Below are positions 15,934 to 25,100 of a DNA stretch of 64,000 nucleotides, piece by piece. Origin of the DNA: Aureimonas ureilytica (GTDB lineage Bacteria; Pseudomonadota; Alphaproteobacteria; Rhizobiales; Rhizobiaceae); assembly GCF_001475935.1 (NCBI RefSeq), contig NZ_LDQA01000022.1, forward strand, positions 124,001 through 188,000. The letters run 5' to 3'. The position numbers were made by a program, and so were the translations under genes. Within the stretch, counting starts at the first letter, position 1. Every line of letters starts with the position of its first letter. The notes under the pieces were generated by a model, which saw nothing but the letters and a program-made list of their open reading frames with translations, made no database searches and was not told where the DNA came from.

Positions 15934-16932
15934 ATGAAGCCGATCACCATCGAGGTTACCCGAGGCGGTTCTGTGGAAAGCCGACATCATGTCAGCCTGG
16001 CCGTGGTGGACGGCGCGGGCCGCGATGTCGTCGCCCACGGAGATGTCGGGACGCCGGTGTTTCCCCGTTCGGCGGTGAAGGTCTTTCAGGCGCTACCGCT
16101 GATCGAAAGCGGGGCGGCGGATCGCTTCGGGCTCGACGCGCGCGCCTTGTCGCTGTGCTGCGCCTCGCATTCGGGCGAGGACGGGCATGTGGAACTCGCC
16201 GGCACGATGCTGGAAAGAGCAGGGCTCGGCGAAGGTGATCTCGAATGTGGATGCCATTGGCCCTTCGATCAGCCCGTCGCGCTTTCGCTGGCGAGACGAG
16301 GTCTCCAGCCGACGCAGCTTCATAACAATTGCTCGGGCAAACACGCGGGCTTTCTCTGCACGGCCGTCCATCTGCGGGAAGACCCGAAGAGCTATGTCGG
16401 CGCGGAGCATCCCGTTCAGCGCCGCGTGCGGGCCGCGATCGCGGATGTCACCGGACTGGCGGAAGGCGACCTGCCGATGGGCATTGATGGTTGCTCGATC
16501 CCGACCCATGCCGTGCCGCTGCGAAACCTGGCCCAGGGCTTCGCGCGGCTGGCAGGCGGGGAGGGCGTTGCCCCGGAGCGTGCGCGCGCCGGGCAAAGGC
16601 TGATGGACGCCTGCATGGCCGAGCCCTGGCTGATGTCGGGCACGAAGCGCGCCTGCCTGCGCCTGATGGAAGCCGCGCCCGGCCGGGTCTTCGCCAAGAC
16701 GGGCGCGGAAGGCGTTTTCTGTGGCGCGGTGCCCGAGCTGGGCTTGGGCTTCGCCTTGAAGGCGGAGGATGGCGCGACGCGCGCGGCCGAGGCGGCCGTC
16801 GCCGCGACGCTGGCCCGGCTTTGGCAGGGGCACGATGTGGAGCTCGCGGAGCGCTACGACAGCCTGTCGCGCACCCATCTGCGCAATTGGCAGGGAACCG
16901 AAGTAGGTGAGGTCAGGGCTGAATGGCCTTGA
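15934..16932 (+). CDS. ansA: L-asparaginase, Rhizobium etli AnsA (class 3) type
   Basis: 332-residue asparaginase of the plant-unrelated, serine-beta-lactamase-fold class known from R. etli. It hydrolyses asparagine to aspartate and ammonia. Key residues line up: FPRSAVKVFQ holds Ser46 and Lys49, ASHSGE holds the second serine, NNCSGKHAGF holds Cys133 and Lys136, and DGCSIP supplies the other Cys of the metal-binding site. ATG 15934 is preceded by AAAGGACAGGAC. The last 20 bases overlap the 3' end of the convergent flavoprotein gene. Active-site assignment is by comparison with the R. etli enzymes. Confidence 0.88.
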   Translation: MKPITIEVTRGGSVESRHHVSLAVVDGAGRDVVAHGDVGTPVFPRSAVKVFQALPLIESGAADRFGLDARALSLCCASHSGEDGHVELAGTMLERAGLGEGDLECGCHWPFDQPVALSLARRGLQPTQLHNNCSGKHAGFLCTAVHLREDPKSYVGAEHPVQRRVRAAIADVTGLAEGDLPMGIDGCSIPTHAVPLRNLAQGFARLAGGEGVAPERARAGQRLMDACMAEPWLMSGTKRACLRLMEAAPGRVFAKTGAEGVFCGAVPELGLGFALKAEDGATRAAEAAVAATLARLWQGHDVELAERYDSLSRTHLRNWQGTEVGEVRAEWP

Positions 16933-18202
16933 CGGGTTTTCGCGCTCGGCTCCGGCCTTTCTTGGCGGCCGCGCTCAGCCATGCGTCCACGCCAAGGCCC
17001 CCGGCGCGGCCGGTGGCCAGGCAGGCGGTCAGGAGATAGCCGCCGGTCGGCGCTTCCCAATCCAGCATTTCGCCGACCGCGAAGAGGCCCGGGCGCTGGG
17101 TCAGCATGAAGCGCGAGTCCAACTCGCCGAGCTTGATCCCGCCGGCCGATGAGATCGCCTCCGCGATTGGGCGAGGGCGCAGGAGGCGCAGGGGCAGGGC
17201 CTTGATCGAGGCTGCAAGCCGAGGGGGATCGGCGCGTTCGGTCTCGGACGTCGTTTCGCGCAGGAGCGCAGTCTTCACCGCGTCGAGCCCCGCGCCCTTT
17301 CGCATCCGCGTCGAAAAACTCGCCTTGGCAGGTTGGCGGGCGAGAGACGCCACGAGATCGGACAGGGCGCGGCCGGGCGCGAGGTCGAGTTCGAGGCAAG
17401 CGCTGCCGTCTCGCTCGATCGCATCACGCAGGGCCGCCGCGTGGGCATAGACGAGACTGCCTTCGACGCCGCTCCTGGTCAGCACGAATTCGCCCTGAGA
17501 CTGTCCTGCGCTGGAGCGCGCGGTGACCGCTTTCACCGGCGCGCCGGCGAAACGCTCGCGCAACGGCGCGCTCCAATCGACATCGAAGCCACAATTGGCC
17601 GGGCGAAGCGGGGCGGTCGCAATGCCGAGGTTTTGGAGAATCGGCATCCATGTGCCGTCCGAACCGAGCTTCGGCCAACTGGCTCCGCCCATTGCCAGCA
17701 GCGTCGCGCTGGCAGGGACCAGACGCTCACCTTCGGGCGTGGCAAAACGAAGCGCCGCGCCCTCGAACCCCAGCCAGCGATGGCGCGGGAAGAAGCGCAC
17801 GCCGGCCTCCCTCAACCGCTTCAACCAGGCGCGCAACAGCGGCGAGGCCTTCATCGCGACGGGGAATACGCGGCCCGACGAGCCGACGAAGGTCGGTGCG
17901 CCGAGCGCCTCGGCCCAGGCTCGAACGGCCTCCGGGGGGAACCCTTCGAGAGCCGACGCAAGATGCGCATTCGCCTCGCCGAAGCGCGTGGCGAAACGCT
18001 CATAGGGTTCGGAATGCGTGAGATTGAGGCCGGACTTGCCGGCAAGCAGGAACTTGCGCCCGAAGCTCGGCATGGCGTCGAACACGCCGACGGTTCGCCC
18101 GCGCGCGGCCAGCATCTCGGCTGCTGCCAGCCCTGCCGGCCCCCCGCCCACGATGGCGACTTCGATGGTGGCGAGTGGATCGCCCGCTTCCGCTTTCGTC
18201 AT
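16913..18202 (-). CDS. NAD(P)/FAD-dependent oxidoreductase, BaiN/HI0933-like (TIGR03862 type)
   Basis: 429-residue flavoprotein. The N-terminal Rossmann motif VAIVGGGPAGLAAAE binds FAD. GRKFLLAGKSGLNLTHSE is the family signature following it, GGASWPKLGSDG is in the middle, and the C-terminal FAD motif is GLFAVGEMLDWEAPTGGYLL. The family is widespread; members reduce unsaturated ketones or have no known substrate. ATG 18202 is chosen because upstream residues to 18280 precede the fold and lack a ribosome-binding site. It ends inside the convergent asparaginase gene (20-base overlap). Confidence 0.85.
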   Translation of the reverse strand: MTKAEAGDPLATIEVAIVGGGPAGLAAAEMLAARGRTVGVFDAMPSFGRKFLLAGKSGLNLTHSEPYERFATRFGEANAHLASALEGFPPEAVRAWAEALGAPTFVGSSGRVFPVAMKASPLLRAWLKRLREAGVRFFPRHRWLGFEGAALRFATPEGERLVPASATLLAMGGASWPKLGSDGTWMPILQNLGIATAPLRPANCGFDVDWSAPLRERFAGAPVKAVTARSSAGQSQGEFVLTRSGVEGSLVYAHAAALRDAIERDGSACLELDLAPGRALSDLVASLARQPAKASFSTRMRKGAGLDAVKTALLRETTSETERADPPRLAASIKALPLRLLRPRPIAEAISSAGGIKLGELDSRFMLTQRPGLFAVGEMLDWEAPTGGYLLTACLATGRAGGLGVDAWLSAAAKKGRSRARKPVKAIQP

Positions 18203-18387
18203 GCGAGCAGCCTGTGAACCGATCCCGGCCGCAGGACAAGAGGGTGATCTTTGCCGCGATGCGTCAAAGGGGACCGGCATTGTCGTATCGGGCTACTACC
18301 CTTCACCCAAAAACCGTCCTTAATCTCTTGATTGTTCAATGATCCCTTCCGATCCAAGGGAAGGGCCTCAGTCAGGGTTCGTTTCGC

Positions 18388-18783
18388 GTGGCCAAGCTCA
18401 TCCATTCCATGATCCGCGTGCTCGACGAAGCGCGCTCGGTCGAGTTCTATCGCACCGCCTTCGGGCTGGAGATCGCCGATCGGATCGATTTCGACAGCTT
18501 TACCCTGATCTACATGAAGAATGCCGAGACGGATTTCGAACTGGAGCTGACCGTCAACAAGGGGCAGTCCGGCGCCTACGATCTCGGCAATGGCTATGGC
18601 CATCTGGCCGTCTCGGTCTCCGGTCTCGAAGCCGAGCACGACAGGCTGAAGGCCGCCGGCCTCTCGCCCAAGGACATCAAGGAGCTGAAGACGCCGGATG
18701 GCAACGCCGCGCGCTTCTTCTTCATCGAAGACCCCGATGGCTACAAAATCGAGGTTCTCGAGCGGAGCTGGCGCTTCGCCTAA
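18388..18783 (+). CDS. gloA: Lactoylglutathione lyase (glyoxalase I), VOC family
   Basis: 131-residue VOC metalloenzyme. The four expected metal ligands of glyoxalase I can be placed at His6 (LIHSMIRV), Glu53 (ELELT), His72 (YGHLAVSV) and Glu122 (YKIEVLE). This supports isomerisation of the methylglyoxal-glutathione hemithioacetal to lactoylglutathione. The start is GTG 18388 with only a weak upstream CAGGG. It is 64 bases upstream of the Tat-exported small subunit gene on the same strand and might be co-transcribed, although no functional link is obvious. Confidence 0.88.
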   Translation: MAKLIHSMIRVLDEARSVEFYRTAFGLEIADRIDFDSFTLIYMKNAETDFELELTVNKGQSGAYDLGNGYGHLAVSVSGLEAEHDRLKAAGLSPKDIKELKTPDGNAARFFFIEDPDGYKIEVLERSWRFA

Positions 18784-18847
18784 TTTCTGCCGCCGCCCCG
18801 GCTGGGAGGCCTCGAGGGGCGGCCGCCATTTCATCTGGGAGGAATGA

Positions 18848-19390
18848 ATGACCACGCGGTCTCTTGCTGCGCCGGGCCTGTCCCGCCGTGTCTTTCTGAA
18901 AGGGGCGGGCACCACGCTCCTCACCGTTGCCGTCCTGCCGAACGGCCTCGTCACCGGCAAGGCCTGGGCGCAGATGCCCAAGGCCACCAAGCCCGAAACC
19001 TTCGCCTCGCTCGTTCAGATGTCGCGGGACTGCTATCCGCACGACAAGATCGACGACAAGCACTACGCCACCGCCGTCGAAATCCTGGATGAGGCGGCGC
19101 GCGGCTCACCCGATCAGCTGACCCTTCTGGAAGACGGTATGTCCGCGCTTAACAAGGCGGCCGCGACGGCGCATGGCGTGCCCTACGCCAAGGTCGCGGG
19201 CGAGGCCGACCGCGTGGCGCTGCTGAAGGCGATCGAGCCCACGCCCTTCTTCCAGAAGGTGCGCGGCAATCTGGTGGTCGGTCTCTACAACCAGAAGGAC
19301 CTCTGGCCCGTCTTCGGCTACGAGGGCTCCTCCTTCGACAAGGGCGGCTATCTCGAGCGCGGCTTCAACGACATCAACTGGCTGACCTGA
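18848..19390 (+). CDS. Tat-exported small subunit of a GMC-type dehydrogenase (gluconate 2-dehydrogenase subunit 3-like)
   Basis: 180-residue exported protein. The N-terminus has a twin-arginine signal, SRRVFLKGAG, a hydrophobic stretch, and cleavage near AWAQ (about residue 38). The mature part is small and helical. Its position directly before a GMC flavoprotein matches the gamma/small subunit of membrane-bound gluconate, sorbitol or glucose dehydrogenases, which carries the folded flavosubunit through the Tat pathway. GGGAGGAATGA precedes the ATG. It has no heme motif. The small-subunit assignment rests on context and size. Confidence 0.75.
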   Translation: MTTRSLAAPGLSRRVFLKGAGTTLLTVAVLPNGLVTGKAWAQMPKATKPETFASLVQMSRDCYPHDKIDDKHYATAVEILDEAARGSPDQLTLLEDGMSALNKAAATAHGVPYAKVAGEADRVALLKAIEPTPFFQKVRGNLVVGLYNQKDLWPVFGYEGSSFDKGGYLERGFNDINWLT

Positions 19391-19493
19391 TCGCCGGTTT
19401 CGCGGGCTTCAATCGCATGAAGACGCCCGGCGGGCCGCATGAGGCTTCGCGGCAAGACGAAGCCCGGCCTGCGCGCGGCGGGGAGGAACAATC

Positions 19494-21062
19494 ATGGCAG
19501 CACCCTACGACCTCAACGACAGCAGCGTGTTCGTCATCGTCGGCTCGGGCGCGGGCGGCGGAACGCTCGGCACGCAGCTGGCCTTGAAAGGCATCGACAC
19601 CGTCATCCTCGAAGCCGGCAAGCGGCACGAGACCTGGGACTTCATCAACGACGAATGGGATTCGTTCAGCCAGCTTGCCTGGACGGATAAACGCATGACC
19701 TCGGGAAGCTGGGACATTTCCCGCACCTTCCCGAACCTGCCGGCCTGGATCGTGAAATCCGTCGGCGGCTCGACCGTCCACTGGGCGGGCGCCTCGCTGC
19801 GCTTTCAGGAGCACGAGTTCAAGACGCGCACCCATTATGGCGAGATTGCCGGGGCCAATCTCCTGGACTGGCCGATCGACCTGAAGGAACTGGAGCCCTG
19901 GTACGCGCAGGCCGAGGACCGGATGGGCGTGACGCGCACCAACGGCATTCCGGGTCTGCCGGGCAACAACAACTTCAAGGTGCTGGAAGCGGGCGCCAAG
20001 AAGATCGGCTACAAGGAAGTCCATACCGGCCGCATGGCCATCAATTCCGAGCCGCGCGACGATCGCGGCTCCTGCATGCAACTGGGCTTCTGTTTTCAGG
20101 GCTGCAAGTCCGGCGCCAAATGGTCCACCCTCGTCGCCGAAATCCCGAAGGGCGAGGCGACCGGCAAGCTGGAGGTTCGGCCGGAATGCCAGGTCCTGCG
20201 CATCGAACATGATGCACAAGGCAAGGTGACGGGCGTCGTCTATGCCGATGCCAATGGCGTCGAGCAGCGGCAGAAGGCGAGGGCGGTGGCGGTCGCCGGC
20301 AATTCGATCGAAAGTCCGCGCCTGCTTCTCAACTCGCATTCGAACCAGTTCAAGGACGGGCTCGCCAATTCCTCGGGGCAGGTCGGGCGCAACTACATGC
20401 GCCACACCACGGGCTCGGTCTACGGCATCTTCGACAAGCCGGTGCACATGTATCGCGGCACGACCATGGCCGGCATCGTGCGCGACGAAGCGCGACACGA
20501 CACGAGCCGTGGCTTTGCCGGCGGCTACGAGTTCGAGACGCTGTCGCTCGGCCTGCCCTTCATGGCCGCCTTCCTCGACCCTCAGAAATGGGGCCGGGAT
20601 TTCTCCAGCGCCATGGACCAGTACCAGAACATGGCCGGGCTCTGGATCGTGGGCGAAGACATGCCGCGCGAGGAGAACCGCATCACGCTGGCGGACGAGA
20701 AGGACGCCTTCGGGATGCCCGTCGCCTCGGTTCATTTCGAAGATCACGAGAACGACACGGCGATGCGCAACCACGCCTACAAGCAGGGCTCTGCGATCTA
20801 CGAGGCGGTGGGCGCGGTGCGCACCATCCACACGCCGCCCTATCCTTCGACCCACAATCTCGGCACCAACCGCATGAGCGAGAAGGCGAGCGACGGCGTC
20901 GTCAACCGCTTCGGCCAGACGCACGACATTCCCAATCTCTTCGTCTCCGATGGCTCGCAGTTCACCACGGGCGCGGCGGAAAACCCGACGCTGACCATCG
21001 TCGCCTTGGCGCTGCGTCAGGCCGACCATATCGCCGGGCGCATGGCGCGCGGCGAACTCTGA
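19494..21062 (+). CDS. GMC-family FAD-dependent dehydrogenase (sugar/alcohol dehydrogenase large subunit)
   Basis: 522-residue flavoprotein. FAD is bound through FVIVGSGAGGGTLGTQLA at the N-terminus and KSVGGSTVHWAGAS near residue 90. The GMC C-terminal catalytic region HNLGTNRMSE ... NPTLTIVALALRQ is present. A cysteine group, Cys194, Cys200 and Cys204 (CMQLGFCFQGC), resembles the three-Cys cluster found in bacterial FAD-glucose and gluconate dehydrogenases, where it holds an iron-sulfur centre. It lacks its own signal peptide, so it is presumably exported with the Tat small subunit encoded 103 bases upstream. Substrate unknown; a polyol, sugar or gluconate-type substrate is likely. Confidence 0.85.
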   Translation: MAAPYDLNDSSVFVIVGSGAGGGTLGTQLALKGIDTVILEAGKRHETWDFINDEWDSFSQLAWTDKRMTSGSWDISRTFPNLPAWIVKSVGGSTVHWAGASLRFQEHEFKTRTHYGEIAGANLLDWPIDLKELEPWYAQAEDRMGVTRTNGIPGLPGNNNFKVLEAGAKKIGYKEVHTGRMAINSEPRDDRGSCMQLGFCFQGCKSGAKWSTLVAEIPKGEATGKLEVRPECQVLRIEHDAQGKVTGVVYADANGVEQRQKARAVAVAGNSIESPRLLLNSHSNQFKDGLANSSGQVGRNYMRHTTGSVYGIFDKPVHMYRGTTMAGIVRDEARHDTSRGFAGGYEFETLSLGLPFMAAFLDPQKWGRDFSSAMDQYQNMAGLWIVGEDMPREENRITLADEKDAFGMPVASVHFEDHENDTAMRNHAYKQGSAIYEAVGAVRTIHTPPYPSTHNLGTNRMSEKASDGVVNRFGQTHDIPNLFVSDGSQFTTGAAENPTLTIVALALRQADHIAGRMARGEL

Positions 21063-21255
21063 CCGGACTGCGCGGGCTCCGCGCCCTGGCTCGCCTCGCC
21101 CTACGCGGAAGAGGCGGGCTATGGCCGACCGGCCCGTTGATCGCGGTGTCCCGCCCGCTCTCCCCTTGGGCTGGACGCCGCCGCGCCGGCGCCATCATCC
21201 TTCCTTGGCGCCGGCGCGCTCCAATGCTTGAAACTCGCAACGACGGATCATCGAC

Positions 21256-21705
21256 ATGCCGAACGGAACTGCCCGCGCCCTTGGTCTTCTTGCCCTCGTC
21301 TGCGCCTTCGCCCCGGCCGCACAGGCGGCCGACCATGAGGTGAAGATGCTCAATCTCGGCGCCAAGGGCGCGATGGTGTTCGAGCCTGACTATATCGTCG
21401 CCGCACCGGGCGACACGGTCACCTTCGTGCCGACGCAGCCGGGGCACAATGCCGAGTCGATCAAGGGCATGTGGCCGGACGGGGTGGAGCCCTTCAAGAG
21501 CGGCTTCAACCATCCCTACACGCTGAAGATCGAGAAGGAGGGTGTCTACGGCATCAAATGCACGCCGCATTACGGTATGGGCATGGTCGCGCTGGTGGTG
21601 GCGGGCAAGCCGGACAATCTGGAGGCCGCGCGCACGGTTAAGCACCCCGGCAAGGCGCAGCCGAGTTTCACCGCGCTTCTGGACGAAGCCGCCAAGGCGA
21701 AATAG
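21256..21705 (+). CDS. Pseudoazurin (periplasmic blue copper protein)
   Basis: 149 residues including a Sec signal peptide cleaved after AQAAD (about residue 25). The type 1 copper ligands are complete: His64 (PGHNAES), Cys102, His105 and Met110 (CTPHYGMGM), with the classical spacing of 38, 3 and 5 residues. The protein is a one-electron periplasmic carrier. It lies 193 bases after the GMC dehydrogenase gene on the same strand, so it may accept its electrons. In other bacteria pseudoazurin serves nitrite or nitrous oxide reductases, but no denitrification gene is in this window. Confidence 0.93.
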   Translation: MPNGTARALGLLALVCAFAPAAQAADHEVKMLNLGAKGAMVFEPDYIVAAPGDTVTFVPTQPGHNAESIKGMWPDGVEPFKSGFNHPYTLKIEKEGVYGIKCTPHYGMGMVALVVAGKPDNLEAARTVKHPGKAQPSFTALLDEAAKAK

Positions 21706-21718
21706 CGCCTCTGCCAAA

Positions 21719-21742
21719 GCCTCCGGCCGCAAGGCCGGAGGC
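21719..21742. terminator. Hairpin between pseudoazurin and RHH genes
   Basis: Perfect 10-bp stem GCCTCCGGCC / GGCCGGAGGC with a GCAA loop, located between two convergent genes. There is no real T-run on the plus strand and only TTT on the minus strand, so termination may be weak or Rho-assisted. Confidence 0.55.
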
Positions 21743-21759
21743 CGAATGAAAAGGCGACG

Positions 21760-22059
21760 TCAGGCCGCGACGCGCACCATGGGCTTGGGCGCGGCCGCGT
21801 TGCGCCGCTCGGCGTCCTGAAGACAGACGCAGCGCAAGAGCGAGGTGAAGTTGCGCGCCTCCCCATGCAGCTCCAGCACTTCGTCATAGAGCACGGTCAG
21901 GAAGCGCGGCAGCGTCATGCCCTGCGAGCGGGCCAGCTCTTCCAGCGCCTGCCAATAGACCGCTTCCAGGCGGATCGACGTGGCGTGGCCACCAAGGCGC
22001 ACCGAACGCGTCTCGCTCTCGTATTGCGAGAGGGGAATCCCGGAAAACAGATGACACAT
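21760..22059 (-). CDS. Ribbon-helix-helix domain protein (RHH_4 type)
   Basis: 99-residue small protein. After a short leader, SVRLGGHATSIRLEAVYWQALEE has the beta-strand plus helix pattern of ribbon-helix-helix DNA-binding proteins, followed by the second helix TLPRFLTVLYDEV. This matches the RHH_4 family common in alphaproteobacteria. AGGGAGGAGG lies close upstream of ATG 22059. It is divergent from pyc and separated by 136 bases, so it may regulate itself or pyc. Targets are unknown, and no toxin gene is adjacent, which argues against an antitoxin role. Confidence 0.8.
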   Translation of the reverse strand: MCHLFSGIPLSQYESETRSVRLGGHATSIRLEAVYWQALEELARSQGMTLPRFLTVLYDEVLELHGEARNFTSLLRCVCLQDAERRNAAAPKPMVRVAA

Positions 22060-22195
22060 GGCAAGCCTCCTCCCTGGAATGGTTCCAGTATGGAGAATTT
22101 GCGCTTCGATACAATCGCTCTTCGCTGCTGCATTGCAACGCAGCGGAACTTGGCGTTAGTTCGCTGTCGAAACGTCGATTTGGGGGAATGGGCAG

Positions 22196-25100
22196 TTGGC
22201 GATAGCGAAGATTCTCGTGGCGAACCGTTCGGAAATCGCGATCCGCGTCTTCCGGGCAGCAAACGAGCTGGGCCTCAAGACCGTCGCGATCTGGGCGGAA
22301 GAAGACAAATACGCCCTGCATCGCTTCAAGGCCGATGAGAGTTATCAGGTCGGTCGCGGCCCGCATCTCACTCGCGATCTCGGCCCCATCGAGAGCTATC
22401 TGTCGATCGAAGAGGTGATCCGCGTCGCCAAGCAGTCGGGCGCGGACGCGATCCATCCCGGCTATGGCCTCCTGTCCGAGAGCCCCGAATTCGCCGACGC
22501 CTGCCGCGAGAACGGCATTACCTTCATCGGTCCATCGCCGGAAACGATGCGCCGGCTCGGCAACAAGGTCGCGGCGCGCAATCTGGCGATTGAGGTCGGC
22601 GTGCCCGTGGTCCCCGCCACCGATCCGCTGCCCGACGATATGGGGCAAGTCGCGCGTCTTGCCGAAGAGATCGGCTATCCCGTGATGCTTAAGGCCTCCT
22701 GGGGCGGCGGCGGGCGCGGAATGCGCGCCATCCGCAAGGCCGAGGACTTGGCGCGCGAGGTGCTGGAAGCCAAGCGCGAGGCCAAGGCCGCCTTTGGCAA
22801 GGACGAGGTCTACCTCGAGAAGCTGGTCGAGCGCGCGCGCCATGTCGAGGTGCAGATCCTCGGCGACACGCATGGCAACGTGGTCGATCTCTTCGAGCGC
22901 GACTGCTCCATCCAGCGCCGCAACCAGAAGGTCGTGGAGCGCGCGCCCGCGCCTTACCTGAACGACGAGCGCCGCCGCGAACTCGCCGCCTATGCGCGCA
23001 CGATCTGCGCGGCGACGAACTATGTCGGCGCGGGCACGGTCGAATTCCTGATGGATGCCGATTCGGGCGAGTTCTACTTCATCGAGGTCAACCCGCGCAT
23101 CCAGGTCGAGCATACGGTGACGGAAGTCGTCACCGGCATCGACATCGTGAAGGCGCAGATTCACATTCTCGATGGCGCGGCCATCGGCACGCCGGAATCG
23201 GGCGTGCCGGCGCAAGCCGACATCAAGCTCAACGGTCACGCGCTGCAGTGCCGCATCACGACCGAAGACCCCGAGCACAATTTCATTCCCGACTATGGCC
23301 GCATCACCGCCTATCGCGGCGCGACGGGGTTCGGCATCCGCCTCGACGGCGGCACGGCTTATTCGGGCGCGATCATCACGCGCTTCTACGACCCGCTTCT
23401 GGAGAAGGTGACGGCCTGGGCTCCGAGCCCACAGGAAGCGATCGCGCGCATGCACCGCGCGCTGCGCGAATTCCGCATCCGGGGCGTGGCGACGAACCTC
23501 ACCTTTCTCGAAGCGATCATCACGCACCCGGCCTTTGCCGACAATTCCTACACGACGCGCTTCATCGACACGACGCCGGAACTCTTCGCGCAGGTGAAGC
23601 GGCGCGACCGCGCGACCAAGCTTCTGACCTATCTGGCCGACGTGACCGTCAACGGCCATCCCGAAACCAAGAATCGGCCGCGCCCGCCCGCCGACGCGCG
23701 CCTCCCGGTCGCGCCGCAGTTCCGGGGCGAGATCCGGCCGGGCACACGCCAGAAGCTGGAGGAGCTGGGGGCCAAGGGCTTCGCCGAATGGATGCGCGCG
23801 CAACCCCAGGTTCTCGTCACCGACACGACGATGCGCGACGGGCATCAGTCGCTGCTCGCGACGCGCGTTCGCACCCATGACATCGTCGGCATCGCGGACG
23901 CCTATGCGCGCGCGCTGCCGCAGCTTTTGTCGCTCGAATGCTGGGGTGGTGCGACCTTCGACGTCGCCATGCGCTTCCTCACCGAAGATCCATGGGAGCG
24001 CCTGTCGCTGATCCGCGAGAAGGCCCCCAACATCCTCCTGCAGATGCTGCTGCGCGGCTCCAACGGCGTCGGCTACACCAACTATCCCGACAATGTGGTG
24101 AAGCAGTTCGTGCGCGAGGCCGCGAGCGGTGGCGTCGATCTCTTCCGCGTGTTCGACTGCCTGAATTGGGTCGAGAACATGCGCGTCTCGATGGACGCGG
24201 TGCTGGAATCGGGCAAGCTCTGCGAGGGCGCGATCTGCTATACGGGCGATCTCTTCGACCCCACTCGCTCCAAGTACGATCTGAAATACTACGTCCATCT
24301 CGCCAAGGAGATGGAGCGCGCGGGCGCGCATATTCTCGGCCTGAAGGACATGGCGGGCCTGCTCAAGCCCGCCGCCGCGCGGGTTCTGGTCAAGGCGCTG
24401 AAGGACGAGGTGGGCCTGCCCATCCATTTCCACACGCACGACACGTCGGGCATCGCGGCGGCCACGATCCTCGCCGCCGTGGACGCGGGTGTCGATGCCG
24501 TGGACGCGGCGATGGACGCGCTGTCCGGCAACACCTCGCAGGCCTGCCTCGGCTCACTGAACGAGGCCCTGCGTGGGTCAGAGCGCGATCCCGGATTGGA
24601 TCAGGAGGCTATCCGCCGCATCAGCTTCTATTGGGAAGCGGTGCGCAACCAGTATGCCGCCTTCGAGAGCGATCTGAAGGGGCCGGCCTCGGAAGTCTAT
24701 CTCCACGAAATGCCAGGTGGCCAGTTCACCAACCTCAAGGAGCAGGCGCGCTCGCTCGGGTTGGAGACCCGCTGGCACGAAGTGGCGCAGGCCTATGCCG
24801 ACGCCAACGCCATGTTCGGCGACATCGTGAAGGTCACGCCGTCCTCCAAGGTGGTGGGCGACATGGCGCTGATGATGGTGGCGCAGGATCTGACGGTCGC
24901 AGACGTGGAAAGCCCGACCCGCGACATCGCCTTCCCGGACTCGGTAGTCGCCATGCTGCGCGGCGATCTCGGCCAGCCTCCCGGCGGCTGGCCGGAAGGT
25001 TTGCAGCGCAAGGCTCTGAAGGGCGAAGCGCCGATCGCGGTTCGTCCCGGCTCGCTGATCCCCGACGCCGATCTTGCCGCCGAGCGCGCCAAGATCGAGG

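Noticed and set aside
21884..24439. An 851-residue minus-strand open frame opposite pyc
   Set aside because: Shadow of the pyc reading frame with low-complexity composition and no recognisable domain.
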